Both the position numbers and the translations under genes were made by a program. This document shows positions 20,410 through 29,252 of a DNA stretch of 64,000 bases, one piece after another. The notes under the pieces are model-generated. The model did not search any database and had not been told where the DNA came from. It saw nothing but the letters and a program-made list of their open reading frames with translations. Position 1 is the stretch's first letter; each line of letters begins with the position of its first letter. The stretch is from Streptomyces hiroshimensis (GTDB taxonomy: Bacteria > Actinomycetota > Actinomycetes > Streptomycetales > Streptomycetaceae). The DNA lies in contig NZ_BMUT01000002.1 in NCBI RefSeq assembly GCF_014650335.1, positions 573,301-637,300 on the forward strand. Direction: 5' to 3'.

Positions 20410-21287
20410 GTGAATGTCGCCGGGGCGTCGAACGCCGCCCTCCGCGTCGCCCGCCGCAGCGCCTTCAGGACCGTCGGGCCGAGCGTGAGGGTCGCGGTGA
20501 CGGTCACGATCGCGCGCGGCACGTCCCAGCCCAGGGACGTCGCCAGACAGTACGCGACGAAGCGGGCGAGGTTCTCCTGGACGGGGTCGCCGGGGACGAA
20601 GGAGACTCCCGTGGCGAGCGAGCCGATGTAGGGCCAGCCCTGGAGGTTCATCACCGTGCCGTAGCAGAGGGACGCCGCCGCGCCGTAGCCCGCGAGCATC
20701 AGCACCTCGCGGGGGCCGCGCAGGCGGTCGGGGCCGGGCAGCAGACCCGCGCCCATGGCCACCCACCCCATCGACAGCATCTGGAACGGCATCCAGGGCC
20801 CGACGCCGCCCGTCAGCAGCGCCGACGCGAACATCGACACCGAGCCGAGCACGAAGCCGAAGCCGGGGCCGAGGACGCGGCCCGACAGCACCATCAGGAA
20901 GAACATCGGCTCGATGCCGGCCGTCCCCGCGCCCAGCGGGCGCAGGGCCGCGCCCGCCGCCGCCAGGACGCCGAGCATCGCGACGGCCTTCGCGTCCAGG
21001 CCCGAGTCGGCGATGGCCGCCACCACGACGGCCAGCAGCAGCGGCAGCAGCGCCGCGAACAGCCACGGGGCGTCCTGGGAGTGCGCGAGCCCCGACGCGG
21101 AGTCGGCGAGCAGGGGCCAGCCGAACGCCGCCACCCCGACCGCGGAGACGAGGAGCAGGGCGGCGATCGAGCGTCTGCCGAGGCGGATCGCCCGCGCCTG
21201 GCGGTCGGGGGCGAGGCCCTTGCGGTCGGGGACGGTGTCCTGACGGTCGGGGACGGTGTCCTTGTGGTCGGGTGCGGCGTCGTTCAT
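20391..21287 (-). CDS. ECF transporter substrate-binding (S) component, probably cobalamin
   Basis: 298 residues. The N-terminal about 30 residues are hydrophilic with a repeated DTVPDR(K/Q) heptapeptide. Six or more TM segments follow; GIEPMFFLMVLSGRVLGPGFGFVLG and PWMPFQMLSMGWVAMGAG are typical of the ECF S-component core that binds vitamin and toggles in the membrane. Substrate is inferred from the cobalamin riboswitch at the head of the operon. ATG 21287 overlaps the ATPase stop (ATGA). Last gene of the operon. Confidence 0.85.
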   Translation of the reverse strand: MNDAAPDHKDTVPDRQDTVPDRKGLAPDRQARAIRLGRRSIAALLLVSAVGVAAFGWPLLADSASGLAHSQDAPWLFAALLPLLLAVVVAAIADSGLDAKAVAMLGVLAAAGAALRPLGAGTAGIEPMFFLMVLSGRVLGPGFGFVLGSVSMFASALLTGGVGPWMPFQMLSMGWVAMGAGLLPGPDRLRGPREVLMLAGYGAAASLCYGTVMNLQGWPYIGSLATGVSFVPGDPVQENLARFVAYCLATSLGWDVPRAIVTVTATLTLGPTVLKALRRATRRAAFDAPATFTEPPRR

Positions 21288-22987
21288 GACCCCGCCCCCA
21301 GCGCGTCCCGCACCTGTCCCACCGTCAGCCACGGCTGTGGCGCGAGCACCTTGGCGACCTGTGGTGCGAAGGCCGGCGAGGAGACCACCACCTCGGCCGT
21401 CGGGCCGTCCGCGACGATCTCGCCGTCGGCGATGACGACGACCCGGTGGGCCAGCTCCGCGGCCAGTTCCACGTCGTGCGTCGCCAGGACGATCGCGTGC
21501 CCGTCGGCGGCGAGGCCGCGCAGGATCTCCACCAGGCGGTGCTTGGCCGCGTAGTCGAGGCCGCGGGTCGGCTCGTCGAGGAGGATCAGCGGCGGGCGCG
21601 CCGTCAGCACGACCGCGAGGGCGAGCGCGAGACGCTGGCCCTCCGACAGGTCGCGCGGGTGCGTCGTACCGGCGACGTCCGGGAGGAGCCGGGAGACGAG
21701 CGCGCGGCAGGTGCCCGGTTCCGCGGCCGCGTCGCCGTCGGCCGCCGTGCACTCGGCCGCGACCGTGTCCGCGTACAGCAGGTCGCGCGGCTCTTGTGGT
21801 ACGAGGCCCACGTGGCGCAGCAGTTCCGCCGGGGACGTGCTCTGCGGGGCGACGCCGCCCACGCGTACGGAGCCCGCGGCGGGCTTGTGCATGCCGACGA
21901 GCGTACGCAGCAGCGTGGACTTGCCCGCCCCGTTGCGGCCCATCAGGGCGACCGTCTCCCCGGCCCGTACGGACAGGTCCACGTCGCGCAGCGCCACCAG
22001 CCGGCCGTGCCGGACGGCGAGCCCGGCGGCGGCCGCTGCGATCGCGGCGGGGCCGGGACCGGGGCCGGGACCCGCCGCGCGGCGGGCCTTGCGCAGGAAG
22101 CCGGTACGGCGGCGGGGGCGGGCCGCGAGGCCTTCCCCGTCCGCCGGGGCGGCCGCGGCCTGCGGCGCCAGCGGGGCCAGCCGCTCCCGCAGCGGTGCCG
22201 CCTTGCGGCGCGCGTCCCGTACGGACAGGGGGACCGGCGACCAGCCGGCCAGGCGGCCGAGGTCGACCACCGGCGGGTGGACGGGCGATACGGCCATGAC
22301 CTCGGCCGGCTCTCCCATGACGGGGGCCTGCCCGGGGCCCGGCAGCAGGATGACGCGGTCCGCGTACTGCACGACCCGCTCCAGCCGGTGCTCCGCCATC
22401 AGCACGGTGGTGCCCAGGTCGTGGACCAGGCGCTGCAGGACGGCGAGCACCTCCTCGGCCGCGCCCGGGTCGAGGGCGGACGTCGGCTCGTCGAGGACCA
22501 GCACCTTCGGGTGGGTGGTCAGCACCGAGCCGATCGCGACGCGCTGCTGCTGGCCGCCGGAGAGCGTGGCGATGGGGCGGTCGCGGAGGGTCGCGAGGCC
22601 CAGCAGGTCCAGGGTCTCCTCGACGCGGCGCCGCATGGTGTGCGGGGGGATGCCGAGGGACTCCATGCCGTAGGCGAGCTCGTCCTCGACGGTGTCGGTG
22701 ACGAAGTGCGCGAGCGGGTCCTGGCCCACGGTGCCGACGACGTCGGCCAGTTCGCGCGGCTTGTGGGTACGGGTGTCGCGGCCGGCGACGGTGACGCGGC
22801 CGTGCAGGGTGCCGCCGGTGAAGTGCGGGACGAGGCCGCTGACGGTGCCGAGGAGGGTGGACTTGCCGACGCCGGAGGGGCCGACGAGGAGGCAGAGCTC
22901 GCCCTCGGGGACGGTGAGGTCCACTTCGTGGAGCGAGGGTGCCTCGGTGTCGTCGTAGGTGACCGACACCTGATCGAAGCGGATCAC
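21284..22987 (-). CDS. Fused energy-coupling ATPase (EcfA-EcfA')
   Basis: 567 residues with two complete ABC ATPase domains. Domain 1: Walker A GPSGVGKST, signature LSGGQQQR, Walker B VLVLDEPTSALD. Domain 2 (from about residue 320): Walker A GRNGAGKST, signature DLSEGQRLAL (SEGQ variant), Walker B LILLDEPTRGLD, H-loop LATHD. A Pro/Arg-rich linker joins them. It powers the ECF transporter with EcfT. GTG 22987 overlaps the EcfT stop. Confidence 0.92.
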   Translation of the reverse strand: MIRFDQVSVTYDDTEAPSLHEVDLTVPEGELCLLVGPSGVGKSTLLGTVSGLVPHFTGGTLHGRVTVAGRDTRTHKPRELADVVGTVGQDPLAHFVTDTVEDELAYGMESLGIPPHTMRRRVEETLDLLGLATLRDRPIATLSGGQQQRVAIGSVLTTHPKVLVLDEPTSALDPGAAEEVLAVLQRLVHDLGTTVLMAEHRLERVVQYADRVILLPGPGQAPVMGEPAEVMAVSPVHPPVVDLGRLAGWSPVPLSVRDARRKAAPLRERLAPLAPQAAAAPADGEGLAARPRRRTGFLRKARRAAGPGPGPGPAAIAAAAAGLAVRHGRLVALRDVDLSVRAGETVALMGRNGAGKSTLLRTLVGMHKPAAGSVRVGGVAPQSTSPAELLRHVGLVPQEPRDLLYADTVAAECTAADGDAAAEPGTCRALVSRLLPDVAGTTHPRDLSEGQRLALALAVVLTARPPLILLDEPTRGLDYAAKHRLVEILRGLAADGHAIVLATHDVELAAELAHRVVVIADGEIVADGPTAEVVVSSPAFAPQVAKVLAPQPWLTVGQVRDALGAGS

Positions 22988-24741
22988 TTGGGCTCCTCGG
23001 GGTGGGGCATGCGGGTCGTTTCGGCACCGCCGGGCTCCCCGGCGGGGGCTGAGCGCCGTCGCGGCGGAGAGGGATGCCCCGGTCCCACCCTTTCACCGTT
23101 TCCCGGGGCTGTGCCCCGGACCTCGGGGGGTGGGGTGGTGGAGGCTGTGCCCCGGACCTCGGGGGGTGGGGTGGTGGAGGCTGCGCCCCGGGCCCCGGGG
23201 GGTGGGGTGGTGGAGGCTGTGCCCCGGGCCCCGGGGGGTGGGGTGGTGGAGGCTGTGCCCCGGGCCCCGGGCCGTGGGCTGGAGGCCCCGTCCCCGGCCC
23301 CGGGCCCGGGCCGTGGGGCGGCGGCTGCGCCCCGGGCCCCCGGCGGGGTGGCGGACGCTTCGCCCCGGCTCCCGGGAAGTCGGGGGCCCGCCCCCGGATC
23401 CGGGAAGGGGCGGGACCGGGGAAGATCTCCCGCCGCAGCGGTGCTCCGCCCCCACCGGCCTGTTCGGCGGTGCCCGGCAGCCTCCGGCTCGGCTGCCCCC
23501 CGCTCGGCAGGGCCCGTCCCGGCGCCTCGCTGCGCGCGCCCCGGCCCGGCGGTCGCATCCCGCGAGCCCCCGCCGGAAGGCGCCGGCGCCACGAACGCCG
23601 GCAGCAGGCCGATCAGGACCGCCGCCGCCGGCCACAGCGGCAGCTGCGGCACCGTCAGGGGGACCGCCTGCGGGTGCAGTGCGCCGGGCGCGTAGGAGCC
23701 CGCCCGGATCATCAGGGCCGCGACCGCCACGCCCGAGCCCGACACCAGCCACGCTCGTACGCCCCACCGGTCCGGCCGGTAGCGCGTGCGGACCGAGCGG
23801 CGGCCGCCCAGCCACAGGCCCGCCAGCGCGGCGGCGAGGCCGGCCAGCAGGACGGGCATCCCGTAGCCCGCGCCCTGGTCGGCGAGCAGCCCGTACGTGC
23901 CGGCGCAGACGCCCATCAGGCCGCCCAGCGTCAGCACGCTCGTGGTGCGGCGGACGGAGCGCGGCACCCGGGCCGTACGGCCGTAGCCCCGTGCGTCCAT
24001 CGACGCCGCCAGCGCCACGGATCGCTCCAGCGCGCCCTCCAGCACCGGCAGCCCCACCTGGAGCAGGGCGGCGAAGCCGCGGTCAGGGCGCCCGCGCAGG
24101 CGGCGGGCGGCGCGCAGCCGCTGGACGTCGGCGACGAGGTTCGGCGCGAACGTCATGGCGACGACGACCGCGACGCCCGCCTCGTACAGCGCCCCCGGCA
24201 GGGACTTCAGCAGCCGCGCCGGGCTGGCGAGCGCGTTGGCCGCGCCCACGCACACCAGCAGCGTGGCCAGCTTCATGCCGTCGGCGAACGCGAAGAGCAT
24301 TCCCTCGGCCGTCACCCGGCCGCCGAGCCGCACCCCCCGCGCCCAGTCCGGGAGCGGCACCTCCGGCAGGGTGAAGAGCGTGTGCGTGCCCGGGATCGGG
24401 GAGCCCAGCACGATCGCGAAGACCAGCCGGATGCCGATGACGACGAGGCCGAGCTTGAGGAAAGCCCCGTACGAGCGTGCCCACGGCGCGTCCGTGCGCC
24501 GCGCGGCCACGACGTAGCCGGCGACGGCGATCAGCAGGCCGAGCAGCAGGACGTTGGTGGTGCGGGAGGCGGCCGCGGCCAGACCGAGCGCCCACACCCA
24601 CCAGGCGCCCGCGTGCAGCGCGGAGGCGCGCGAGGTCAGCGGCGCGCCTCCTCCGCCGCCGCCCCCGCCGCCCCCGGTCTCGGCTCCGGTGCCGCTGTCG
24701 GCACCGACCCCGCCCCGCAGCGGCTTCTTCCTGTCGTTCAT
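22984..24741 (-). CDS. EcfT transmembrane component with repeat-bearing C-terminal tail
   Basis: 585 residues, about twice the usual EcfT length. Residues 1-40 are Gly-rich (ten consecutive Gly). Residues about 45-390 hold the TM core, with the coupling-helix motifs ASMDARGYGRT and an earlier RRLRGRPDRG. Residues about 400-585 are low-complexity, ending in five 12-residue repeats of the GARGTASTTPPP type encoded by 36-bp DNA repeats. The tail is absent from ordinary EcfT proteins and probably arose by repeat expansion into the gene's 3' end. ATG 24741 overlaps the upstream stop (ATGA). Confidence 0.85.
   Translation of the reverse strand: MNDRKKPLRGGVGADSGTGAETGGGGGGGGGGAPLTSRASALHAGAWWVWALGLAAAASRTTNVLLLGLLIAVAGYVVAARRTDAPWARSYGAFLKLGLVVIGIRLVFAIVLGSPIPGTHTLFTLPEVPLPDWARGVRLGGRVTAEGMLFAFADGMKLATLLVCVGAANALASPARLLKSLPGALYEAGVAVVVAMTFAPNLVADVQRLRAARRLRGRPDRGFAALLQVGLPVLEGALERSVALAASMDARGYGRTARVPRSVRRTTSVLTLGGLMGVCAGTYGLLADQGAGYGMPVLLAGLAAALAGLWLGGRRSVRTRYRPDRWGVRAWLVSGSGVAVAALMIRAGSYAPGALHPQAVPLTVPQLPLWPAAAVLIGLLPAFVAPAPSGGGSRDATAGPGRAQRGAGTGPAERGAAEPEAAGHRRTGRWGRSTAAAGDLPRSRPFPDPGAGPRLPGSRGEASATPPGARGAAAAPRPGPGAGDGASSPRPGARGTASTTPPPGARGTASTTPPPGARGAASTTPPPEVRGTASTTPPPEVRGTAPGNGERVGPGHPSPPRRRSAPAGEPGGAETTRMPHPEEPK
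23105..23284. repeat. Five tandem 36-bp repeats inside ecfT
   Basis: Units begin at 23105, 23141, 23177, 23213 and 23249; each carries GAGGCTGTGCCCC or a close variant followed by a G-rich run. Period 36 keeps the reading frame and yields 12-residue protein repeats. Further decayed units extend towards 23340. Confidence 0.9.
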
Positions 24742-25463
24742 CCGCGGCGTCGGCGGGCCTGCCAGAAGGCCGCGGCACCGAGGACGACCACGGCGGCGAC
24801 GCCGCCGATCAGGCCGGCCGACGGGCCGCCGTCGCCGGAGTCCCCGCCCCCGGCGGCGTCGCTCCCGGCCGGGCTCGGCTGTGCGCTCCCCGCGCCCTGG
24901 GAACTCTTCTTCCCGCCGCCGACCTGCTCGCCGCAGCCCGTCCGCGGGTAGCCGGCGATGGCGCACAGCAGTGCGGAGGAGTCGTAGCGCAGCGGCTTGG
25001 CGACGGCGGCCAGGGCCTCGCCCGCCGTCGCGTCCTCGCCCACCTGGGCGCAGGCGGAGCGGGCCGCGGGCGGCGTCTCGCCCTCGGGGGCGTCCGCGGC
25101 CGTGCCGAAGTCGAGGACGACGGCGACGCGCTTCGTGCCGTCCTTGGCGGGCGTACGGTCGCAGACCGCCCCGAAGCCGGCGGCGGCACGCGGCTTCGCG
25201 GCGTCGGAGGAGTCCGCGCTGACGGCGAACCGGAACCCGACGGCCTCCCCGTCGCCGGGCCGCGCCGTGGCCGGCCCCTGCGTGGCGTACGCCCACTGCC
25301 CGCCGGAGCCCTGCCAGAACGACCAGTACCGGTACCCGGCGGCGTGCGCCGGGGCAGTGCCGAGGAAGGTGAGGAGGGTGATGAGGGCGAGGAGTACGGC
25401 GGTGGGCGCGGCGACGGCGCCGCCGCGCATCCCGGCAGCTCGCATCCCGGCAGCTCGCGTCAC
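24738..25463 (-). CDS. SCO2322-family exported protein
   Basis: About 241 residues: signal peptide (APTAVLLALITLLTFLGTAP, then AHA), a compact domain beginning GYRYWSFWQGSGGQWAYAT with ARPGDGEAVGFRFAV, two Cys pairs, a Gly/Ser-rich linker, and a C-terminal TM anchor with RRRRG. It matches the SCO2322 family of Streptomyces. The early domain recalls DUF4430, the fold of the transcobalamin/intrinsic factor beta domain; this is my reading, not a computed match. GTG 25463 overlaps the previous stop (GTGA); two further in-frame ATGs follow within a 15-bp direct repeat. Confidence 0.75.
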   Translation of the reverse strand: MTRAAGMRAAGMRGGAVAAPTAVLLALITLLTFLGTAPAHAAGYRYWSFWQGSGGQWAYATQGPATARPGDGEAVGFRFAVSADSSDAAKPRAAAGFGAVCDRTPAKDGTKRVAVVLDFGTAADAPEGETPPAARSACAQVGEDATAGEALAAVAKPLRYDSSALLCAIAGYPRTGCGEQVGGGKKSSQGAGSAQPSPAGSDAAGGGDSGDGGPSAGLIGGVAAVVVLGAAAFWQARRRRG

Positions 25464-26737
25464 AGCTGCTGCTTCTTCTTGCGGCCGCTGATCAGGAAGC
25501 CGATGCCGGCACCGAAGGCCAGGCCGACGCCGACGATCCACCACACGTTGATCGTGACGGAGTCGTCGTCCTTCTCCTCGTCCTTCTTGTCCATGCCGCC
25601 GGTGGCCTTCTTCTCCGGGGCCGGGCCGGTGGCGTTCAGCTGCTCCACCAGGTCGGTGCCCGCGAAGTCGTGCGGGTTGCCGCCCGCCGCGTCGGTGGCC
25701 AGGATCAGCTTGGCGAGCCGGCCGGGCTGGCCCTTGGCCCACTCGGCGGTGCCGCTCTCCTTGGACTGCAGCCACTTCAGGGGCTTCTCGGCGGCGGCGC
25801 GGTGGCCTCCCGCGGCGAGGGCGAGGGCGGCGTCGGCCGTGTTGCCCTGGTCGGGCTTGGCGGGGGCGCCGGGCATGGACGGCAGCAGGTAGCCGCCGTT
25901 CTTGTCCATGGCGGCCACGAGGTAGCCGTCCACGGCCTCGGCGGACGCGGCGGCGTCCTTGGGCTTCGCCTGGTTGTCGCCGGAGCACTCCAGCGGCTTG
26001 ACCGGCCGGTCGGCGTCCTTCTTCAGGGGCTCGACGAGGTAGCCCTTGCCGCGCGTGGCGAGCGCGGCGGCGGCGCTGGCGAGGTTGTCGGCGCGCAGCC
26101 CCTTGTCGTCCTTGAGGTACGCGAACGCGCCGCGCTCGCCCTCCTCCTTGGCGTCGCAGCCGAGCTGGAAGGTCAGCAGCGTCTCGGCGGGGTTCTTGCC
26201 GCCCTTGGCGGCCTCCTTGGCCGGGTCCTGGCCGGCCGCCGCGAACGCGCCGAGGGCGATGGAGGTGGAGTTGGCGTCGCTGGGGCTGCCCGCCTGGTAG
26301 CCCCAGCCGCCGTCGTCGTTCTGGTGGGCCTTGAGCCAGTCGAGGCCCTTCTTGACGGCGTCCGAGCGGCCGCCGGCGGCGGCGAGGCCCTGCACGGCCG
26401 CGGCGGTGGCGTCCGTGAACTCGTCCTTCTTGGGGTCGCACGCCTTGCCGGTGTCGGCGCGGTAGCCGGGGAAGCCGCCGTCCGCGCACTGCTGGCCGGC
26501 GAGCCAGTCGACGGCCTGCTTGGCCGGGCTGACGCTCACCGCGCTCTGCGCCATGAAGGCCAGGGACTGCCGGAAGACGCCGTCGAACTTGGGGTCCGCC
26601 GTGCCGTAGAGCCCCGGGGCGGCCGGGGACGGGGAGCCGTCGGCGAAGGCGGCGGGGGCCACGGCCGTGCTCAGGGCGGCGGCGGTGGCCAGGACCGCGG
26701 CGCCGCGGCGCGCGTGGACGACGAGGGAGGGGGCCAT
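25460..26737 (-). CDS. Membrane-anchored alpha/alpha-barrel protein (prenyltransferase/squalene-oxidase repeat), candidate B12 binder
   Basis: 425 residues. A signal peptide (cleavage near AFADG) and a C-terminal TM helix followed by GRKKKQQL place it on the outer face of the membrane. Between them are several QW/(alpha/alpha) repeats: WLAGQQCADGGFPGY, DATAAAVQGLAAAG, WLKAHQNDDGGWGYQ, DANSTSIALGAFAAAG, and GNTADAALALAAGG. This fold is shared by terpene cyclases and by the alpha domain of intrinsic factor/transcobalamin; no DxDD cyclase motif is present. As first gene after a cobalamin riboswitch and before an ECF transporter, it most plausibly captures cobalamin. ATG 26737 has GAGAGG upstream. 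Confidence 0.82.
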   Translation of the reverse strand: MAPSLVVHARRGAAVLATAAALSTAVAPAAFADGSPSPAAPGLYGTADPKFDGVFRQSLAFMAQSAVSVSPAKQAVDWLAGQQCADGGFPGYRADTGKACDPKKDEFTDATAAAVQGLAAAGGRSDAVKKGLDWLKAHQNDDGGWGYQAGSPSDANSTSIALGAFAAAGQDPAKEAAKGGKNPAETLLTFQLGCDAKEEGERGAFAYLKDDKGLRADNLASAAAALATRGKGYLVEPLKKDADRPVKPLECSGDNQAKPKDAAASAEAVDGYLVAAMDKNGGYLLPSMPGAPAKPDQGNTADAALALAAGGHRAAAEKPLKWLQSKESGTAEWAKGQPGRLAKLILATDAAGGNPHDFAGTDLVEQLNATGPAPEKKATGGMDKKDEEKDDDSVTINVWWIVGVGLAFGAGIGFLISGRKKKQQL

Positions 26738-26899
26738 GGGGTCGTGCCTCTCGGGTGGGTGTCACTGCGGTGGCCGGCATGCCGGGGTACGCGGTCGCGC
26801 AGCCGCGCACGGCCGCCGCCCCGCGAGCTCCGTCGGCTCCGCGCGGTGGCACCGGGCTCGGCTCCGCATACCTCGACGGTGCCGGTGGACCGGGCGGCA

Positions 26900-27060
26900 C
26901 CGCCATGCGGTACGACCGGCTCCGGAAGCCTGCCGCCTGGCCCGGGTGGTCCGGCTCGTACGGCGGCGCCGGGCGGCGGGCCGTAGTCACGGTTGCGGGT
27001 CAGCGCCGGATTTGCACCGGCTTCCCCCGTTCCGAGGCGGGATGAAGTTGTCACGGACAC
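26900..27060 (-). promoter_or_regulatory. Cobalamin (AdoCbl-type) riboswitch
   Basis: On the minus strand, GGGGGAAGCCGGTGCAAATC is followed by CGGCGCTGACCCGCAACCGT (27039 down to 26988), the highly conserved core of B12 riboswitches. A B12-box-like GCCAGGCGGCAGGC occurs near 26943-26928. It ends about 160 bases before the first gene of the ECF operon. B12 binding normally shuts off expression of such operons. Limits approximate. Confidence 0.93.
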
Positions 27061-27204
27061 TTTAACCGGCCGGGTCGGGGCCGGGTCGGGGTCCGGTCGT
27101 GCGGCTCGGTCGTGCGGCTCGGTTGTGTGGCCCGGTCGTGCGGCCCGGTCGTGCGGCGAGCCCGCCGACCCCGTTGCCCCGGCGCCGGAGGAGCTGCTAA
27201 CTGT

Positions 27205-27219
27205 CTGATACAGCGTCAG
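27205..27219. promoter_or_regulatory. CTGAT-N5-GTCAG operator before aldehyde dehydrogenase
   Basis: The inverted repeat extends by one more pair on each side (TCTGA...TCAGA, 27204-27220). Same architecture as sites before the P450 (10804) and the LLM gene (45524). Located 46 bp upstream of the ATG. Confidence 0.55.
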
Positions 27220-27265
27220 ATCCGACGCTCGCGGCTCGCTCCGCAGACGCGCGGGAGGCATCGAC

Positions 27266-28846
27266 ATGAACCGGGATGCGAATCGGCATACGAACCAGGA
27301 CAAGAATGGGCTGAACCGGAACAAGAACGGACTGATCGAGCACGGGCAGCTCTTCATCGGCGGCACCATGACCGACCCGGCCGGCCGCGCCGTCATCGAC
27401 GTCGTGTCGCCGCACACCGAGGAGGTCATCGGCCGCGTCCCGCACGCCTCGCGCGAGGACGTCGACCGCGCCGTGGCCGCGGCCCGCACCTCCTTCGACT
27501 CCGGCATCTGGGCCGACCGGCCACCGGCCGAGCGCATCGAGGTCGTCACGCGGATCAAGGACGGCATCGCCGCCCGGCACGAGGAGCTGGCCCGCACCGT
27601 CTCCGCCCAGAACGGCTCCCCGTACTCCTGGAGCGTGCTCGCGCAGGCCCTCGGCGCGATGATGGTGTGGGACTGCGCCATCGCCGTCGCCCGCGAGCTG
27701 TCCTACGAGGAGCGGCGGGCGGGCGCCCTCGGGCCGCTGCTGGTGCGGCGCGAGCCCGTCGGCGTCGTCGCGGCCGTCGTGCCGTGGAACGTCCCGCAGC
27801 TGGTGGCCGCGGCGAAGCTCGCGCCCGCGCTGCTGACCGGCTGCTCGGTGGTGCTCAAGCCCTCGCCCGAGACGCCCCTGGACTCCTACCTGCTGGCGGA
27901 GATCGTCACCGAGGCGGGCCTGCCGGAGGGCGTGCTGTCGATCCTGCCCGCGGAGCGGGAGGTCAGCGAGTACCTCGTCGGCCACCCGGGCGTCGACAAG
28001 GTGGCCTTCACCGGCTCGGTCGCGGCGGGCAAGCGCGTCATGGAGGTCGCCGCACGCCACCTCACCCGCGTCACCCTGGAGCTCGGCGGGAAGTCCGCGG
28101 CGATCATCCTGCCCGACGCCGACCCGGAGGAGGCCGTCGCCGGCATCGTCCCCAGCGCCTGGATGAACAACGGGCAGGCGTGCGTCGCCCAGACGCGCAT
28201 CCTCGCGCCCCGCGCCCACTACGCCGAGCTGGCCGAGCGCTTCGCCGCGGCCGCCTCCGCCCTCGTCGTCGGCGACCCCCTCGACCCCGCCACCCAGGTC
28301 GGCCCGCTCGTCGCCGAACGGCAGCGGCGGCGCTCCCTGGAGTACATCGCGCTCGGGCAGCGCGAGGGCGCCAAGGTGCTCGCCGGAGGCGGGCGGCCGG
28401 CGGACCGCGACACCGGCTGGTACGTGGAGCCCACCCTCTTCGGCGACGTCACCAACGACATGCGGATCGCCCGCGAGGAGATCTTCGGCCCCGTGATCTG
28501 CCTGCTGCCCTACGACACGGAGGAGGAGGCCGTGCGCATCGCCGACGACTCCGACTACGGGCTCTCCGGCAGCGTCTGGACCCGCGACGCCGAACGCGGC
28601 ATCGAGGTCGCCCGCCGGGTGCGCACCGGCACGTACTCGGTGAACACCTTCGCCCTCGACATGTTCGGCCCCTTCGGCGGCTACAAGAACTCCGGCCTGG
28701 GGCGGGAGTTCGGGCCCGAGGGCTTCGCCGAATACCTGGAGCACAAGACGATCCACCTGCCGGCGGGGCACGGGGAGGTGCCCGGGGCGCCCGAGGCGCC
28801 TGAGGCACCCGGGGCGCCCGGGGAGCACGCCGGGGGAGAGGTGTGA
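27266..28846 (+). CDS. NAD(P)-dependent aldehyde dehydrogenase
   Basis: 526 residues. The catalytic Cys is in MNNGQACVAQTR and the general-base Glu in TLELGGKSAA. Cofactor binding shows as PWNVPQL and the Rossmann loop FTGSVAAGK; the end is FGGYKNSGLGREFG. The first about 25 residues are unusual, Asn/Lys-rich with an NKNGL-like repeat before the normal domain (LFIGG). Oxidises an aldehyde to acid; steroid or fatty aldehyde is a guess from the operator shared with the CYP125 gene. Stop overlaps the ferredoxin GTG. Confidence 0.88.
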   Translation: MNRDANRHTNQDKNGLNRNKNGLIEHGQLFIGGTMTDPAGRAVIDVVSPHTEEVIGRVPHASREDVDRAVAAARTSFDSGIWADRPPAERIEVVTRIKDGIAARHEELARTVSAQNGSPYSWSVLAQALGAMMVWDCAIAVARELSYEERRAGALGPLLVRREPVGVVAAVVPWNVPQLVAAAKLAPALLTGCSVVLKPSPETPLDSYLLAEIVTEAGLPEGVLSILPAEREVSEYLVGHPGVDKVAFTGSVAAGKRVMEVAARHLTRVTLELGGKSAAIILPDADPEEAVAGIVPSAWMNNGQACVAQTRILAPRAHYAELAERFAAAASALVVGDPLDPATQVGPLVAERQRRRSLEYIALGQREGAKVLAGGGRPADRDTGWYVEPTLFGDVTNDMRIAREEIFGPVICLLPYDTEEEAVRIADDSDYGLSGSVWTRDAERGIEVARRVRTGTYSVNTFALDMFGPFGGYKNSGLGREFGPEGFAEYLEHKTIHLPAGHGEVPGAPEAPEAPGAPGEHAGGEV

Positions 28847-29109
28847 CTGCGGTGAGCGGGCGCTGGCGCGTGCAGGTCGACCAGGGGCTGTGCGTGGGCT
28901 CGGGGATGTGCGTGGGGAGCGCGCCGGAGGCCTTCGCGCTCGACGCCGGCCGGCGCTCGCGCCCGGTCGCGGAGGAGATCGCGGAGGAGGTCGCCGAGGA
29001 GACGGACGCATCCGGTCCGGTGCTCGCGGCCGCCGAGAGCTGCCCGGTGGAGGCGATCACGATCAGCGTCCTGGACACGGGAGAGCCCGTCTTCCCTCCG
29101 GACGAGTGA
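28843..29109 (+). CDS. [3Fe-4S]-type ferredoxin
   Basis: 88 residues. Cluster ligands: CVGSGMC near residues 17-23 and SCPVEAI near 66; a fourth Cys is missing at the second place of the usual CxxCxxC, which fits a 3Fe-4S ferredoxin that donates electrons to P450s. A Glu-rich insertion lies between them. GTG 28843 overlaps the dehydrogenase stop (GTGA) with GGGGGAGAG in front. A likely partner is the CYP125-like enzyme or another oxygenase. Confidence 0.88.
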   Translation: MTAVSGRWRVQVDQGLCVGSGMCVGSAPEAFALDAGRRSRPVAEEIAEEVAEETDASGPVLAAAESCPVEAITISVLDTGEPVFPPDE

Positions 29110-29139
29110 AGCGGGCGCGTGTGCAGCAACGCCCTTCGT

Positions 29140-29165
29140 ACGCATGCGCGTTGTTACTCATGCGT
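29140..29165. promoter_or_regulatory. Inverted repeat ACGCATG-N12-CATGCGT upstream of the lanthipeptide operon
   Basis: Perfect 7-bp arms 88-113 bp before the synthetase ATG; the left arm is itself palindromic (CGCATGCG). A third half-site-like GCACGC follows. Possible binding site for the cluster's LuxR-type regulator. Confidence 0.45.
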
Positions 29166-29252
29166 TCCGCACGCTTCCTTGATGACACATGTGACTGGCC
29201 GGGCCCCTCACGGCGTGGAAATCTCTAGGCAACAAAGCCGAGGGGGGCGACG

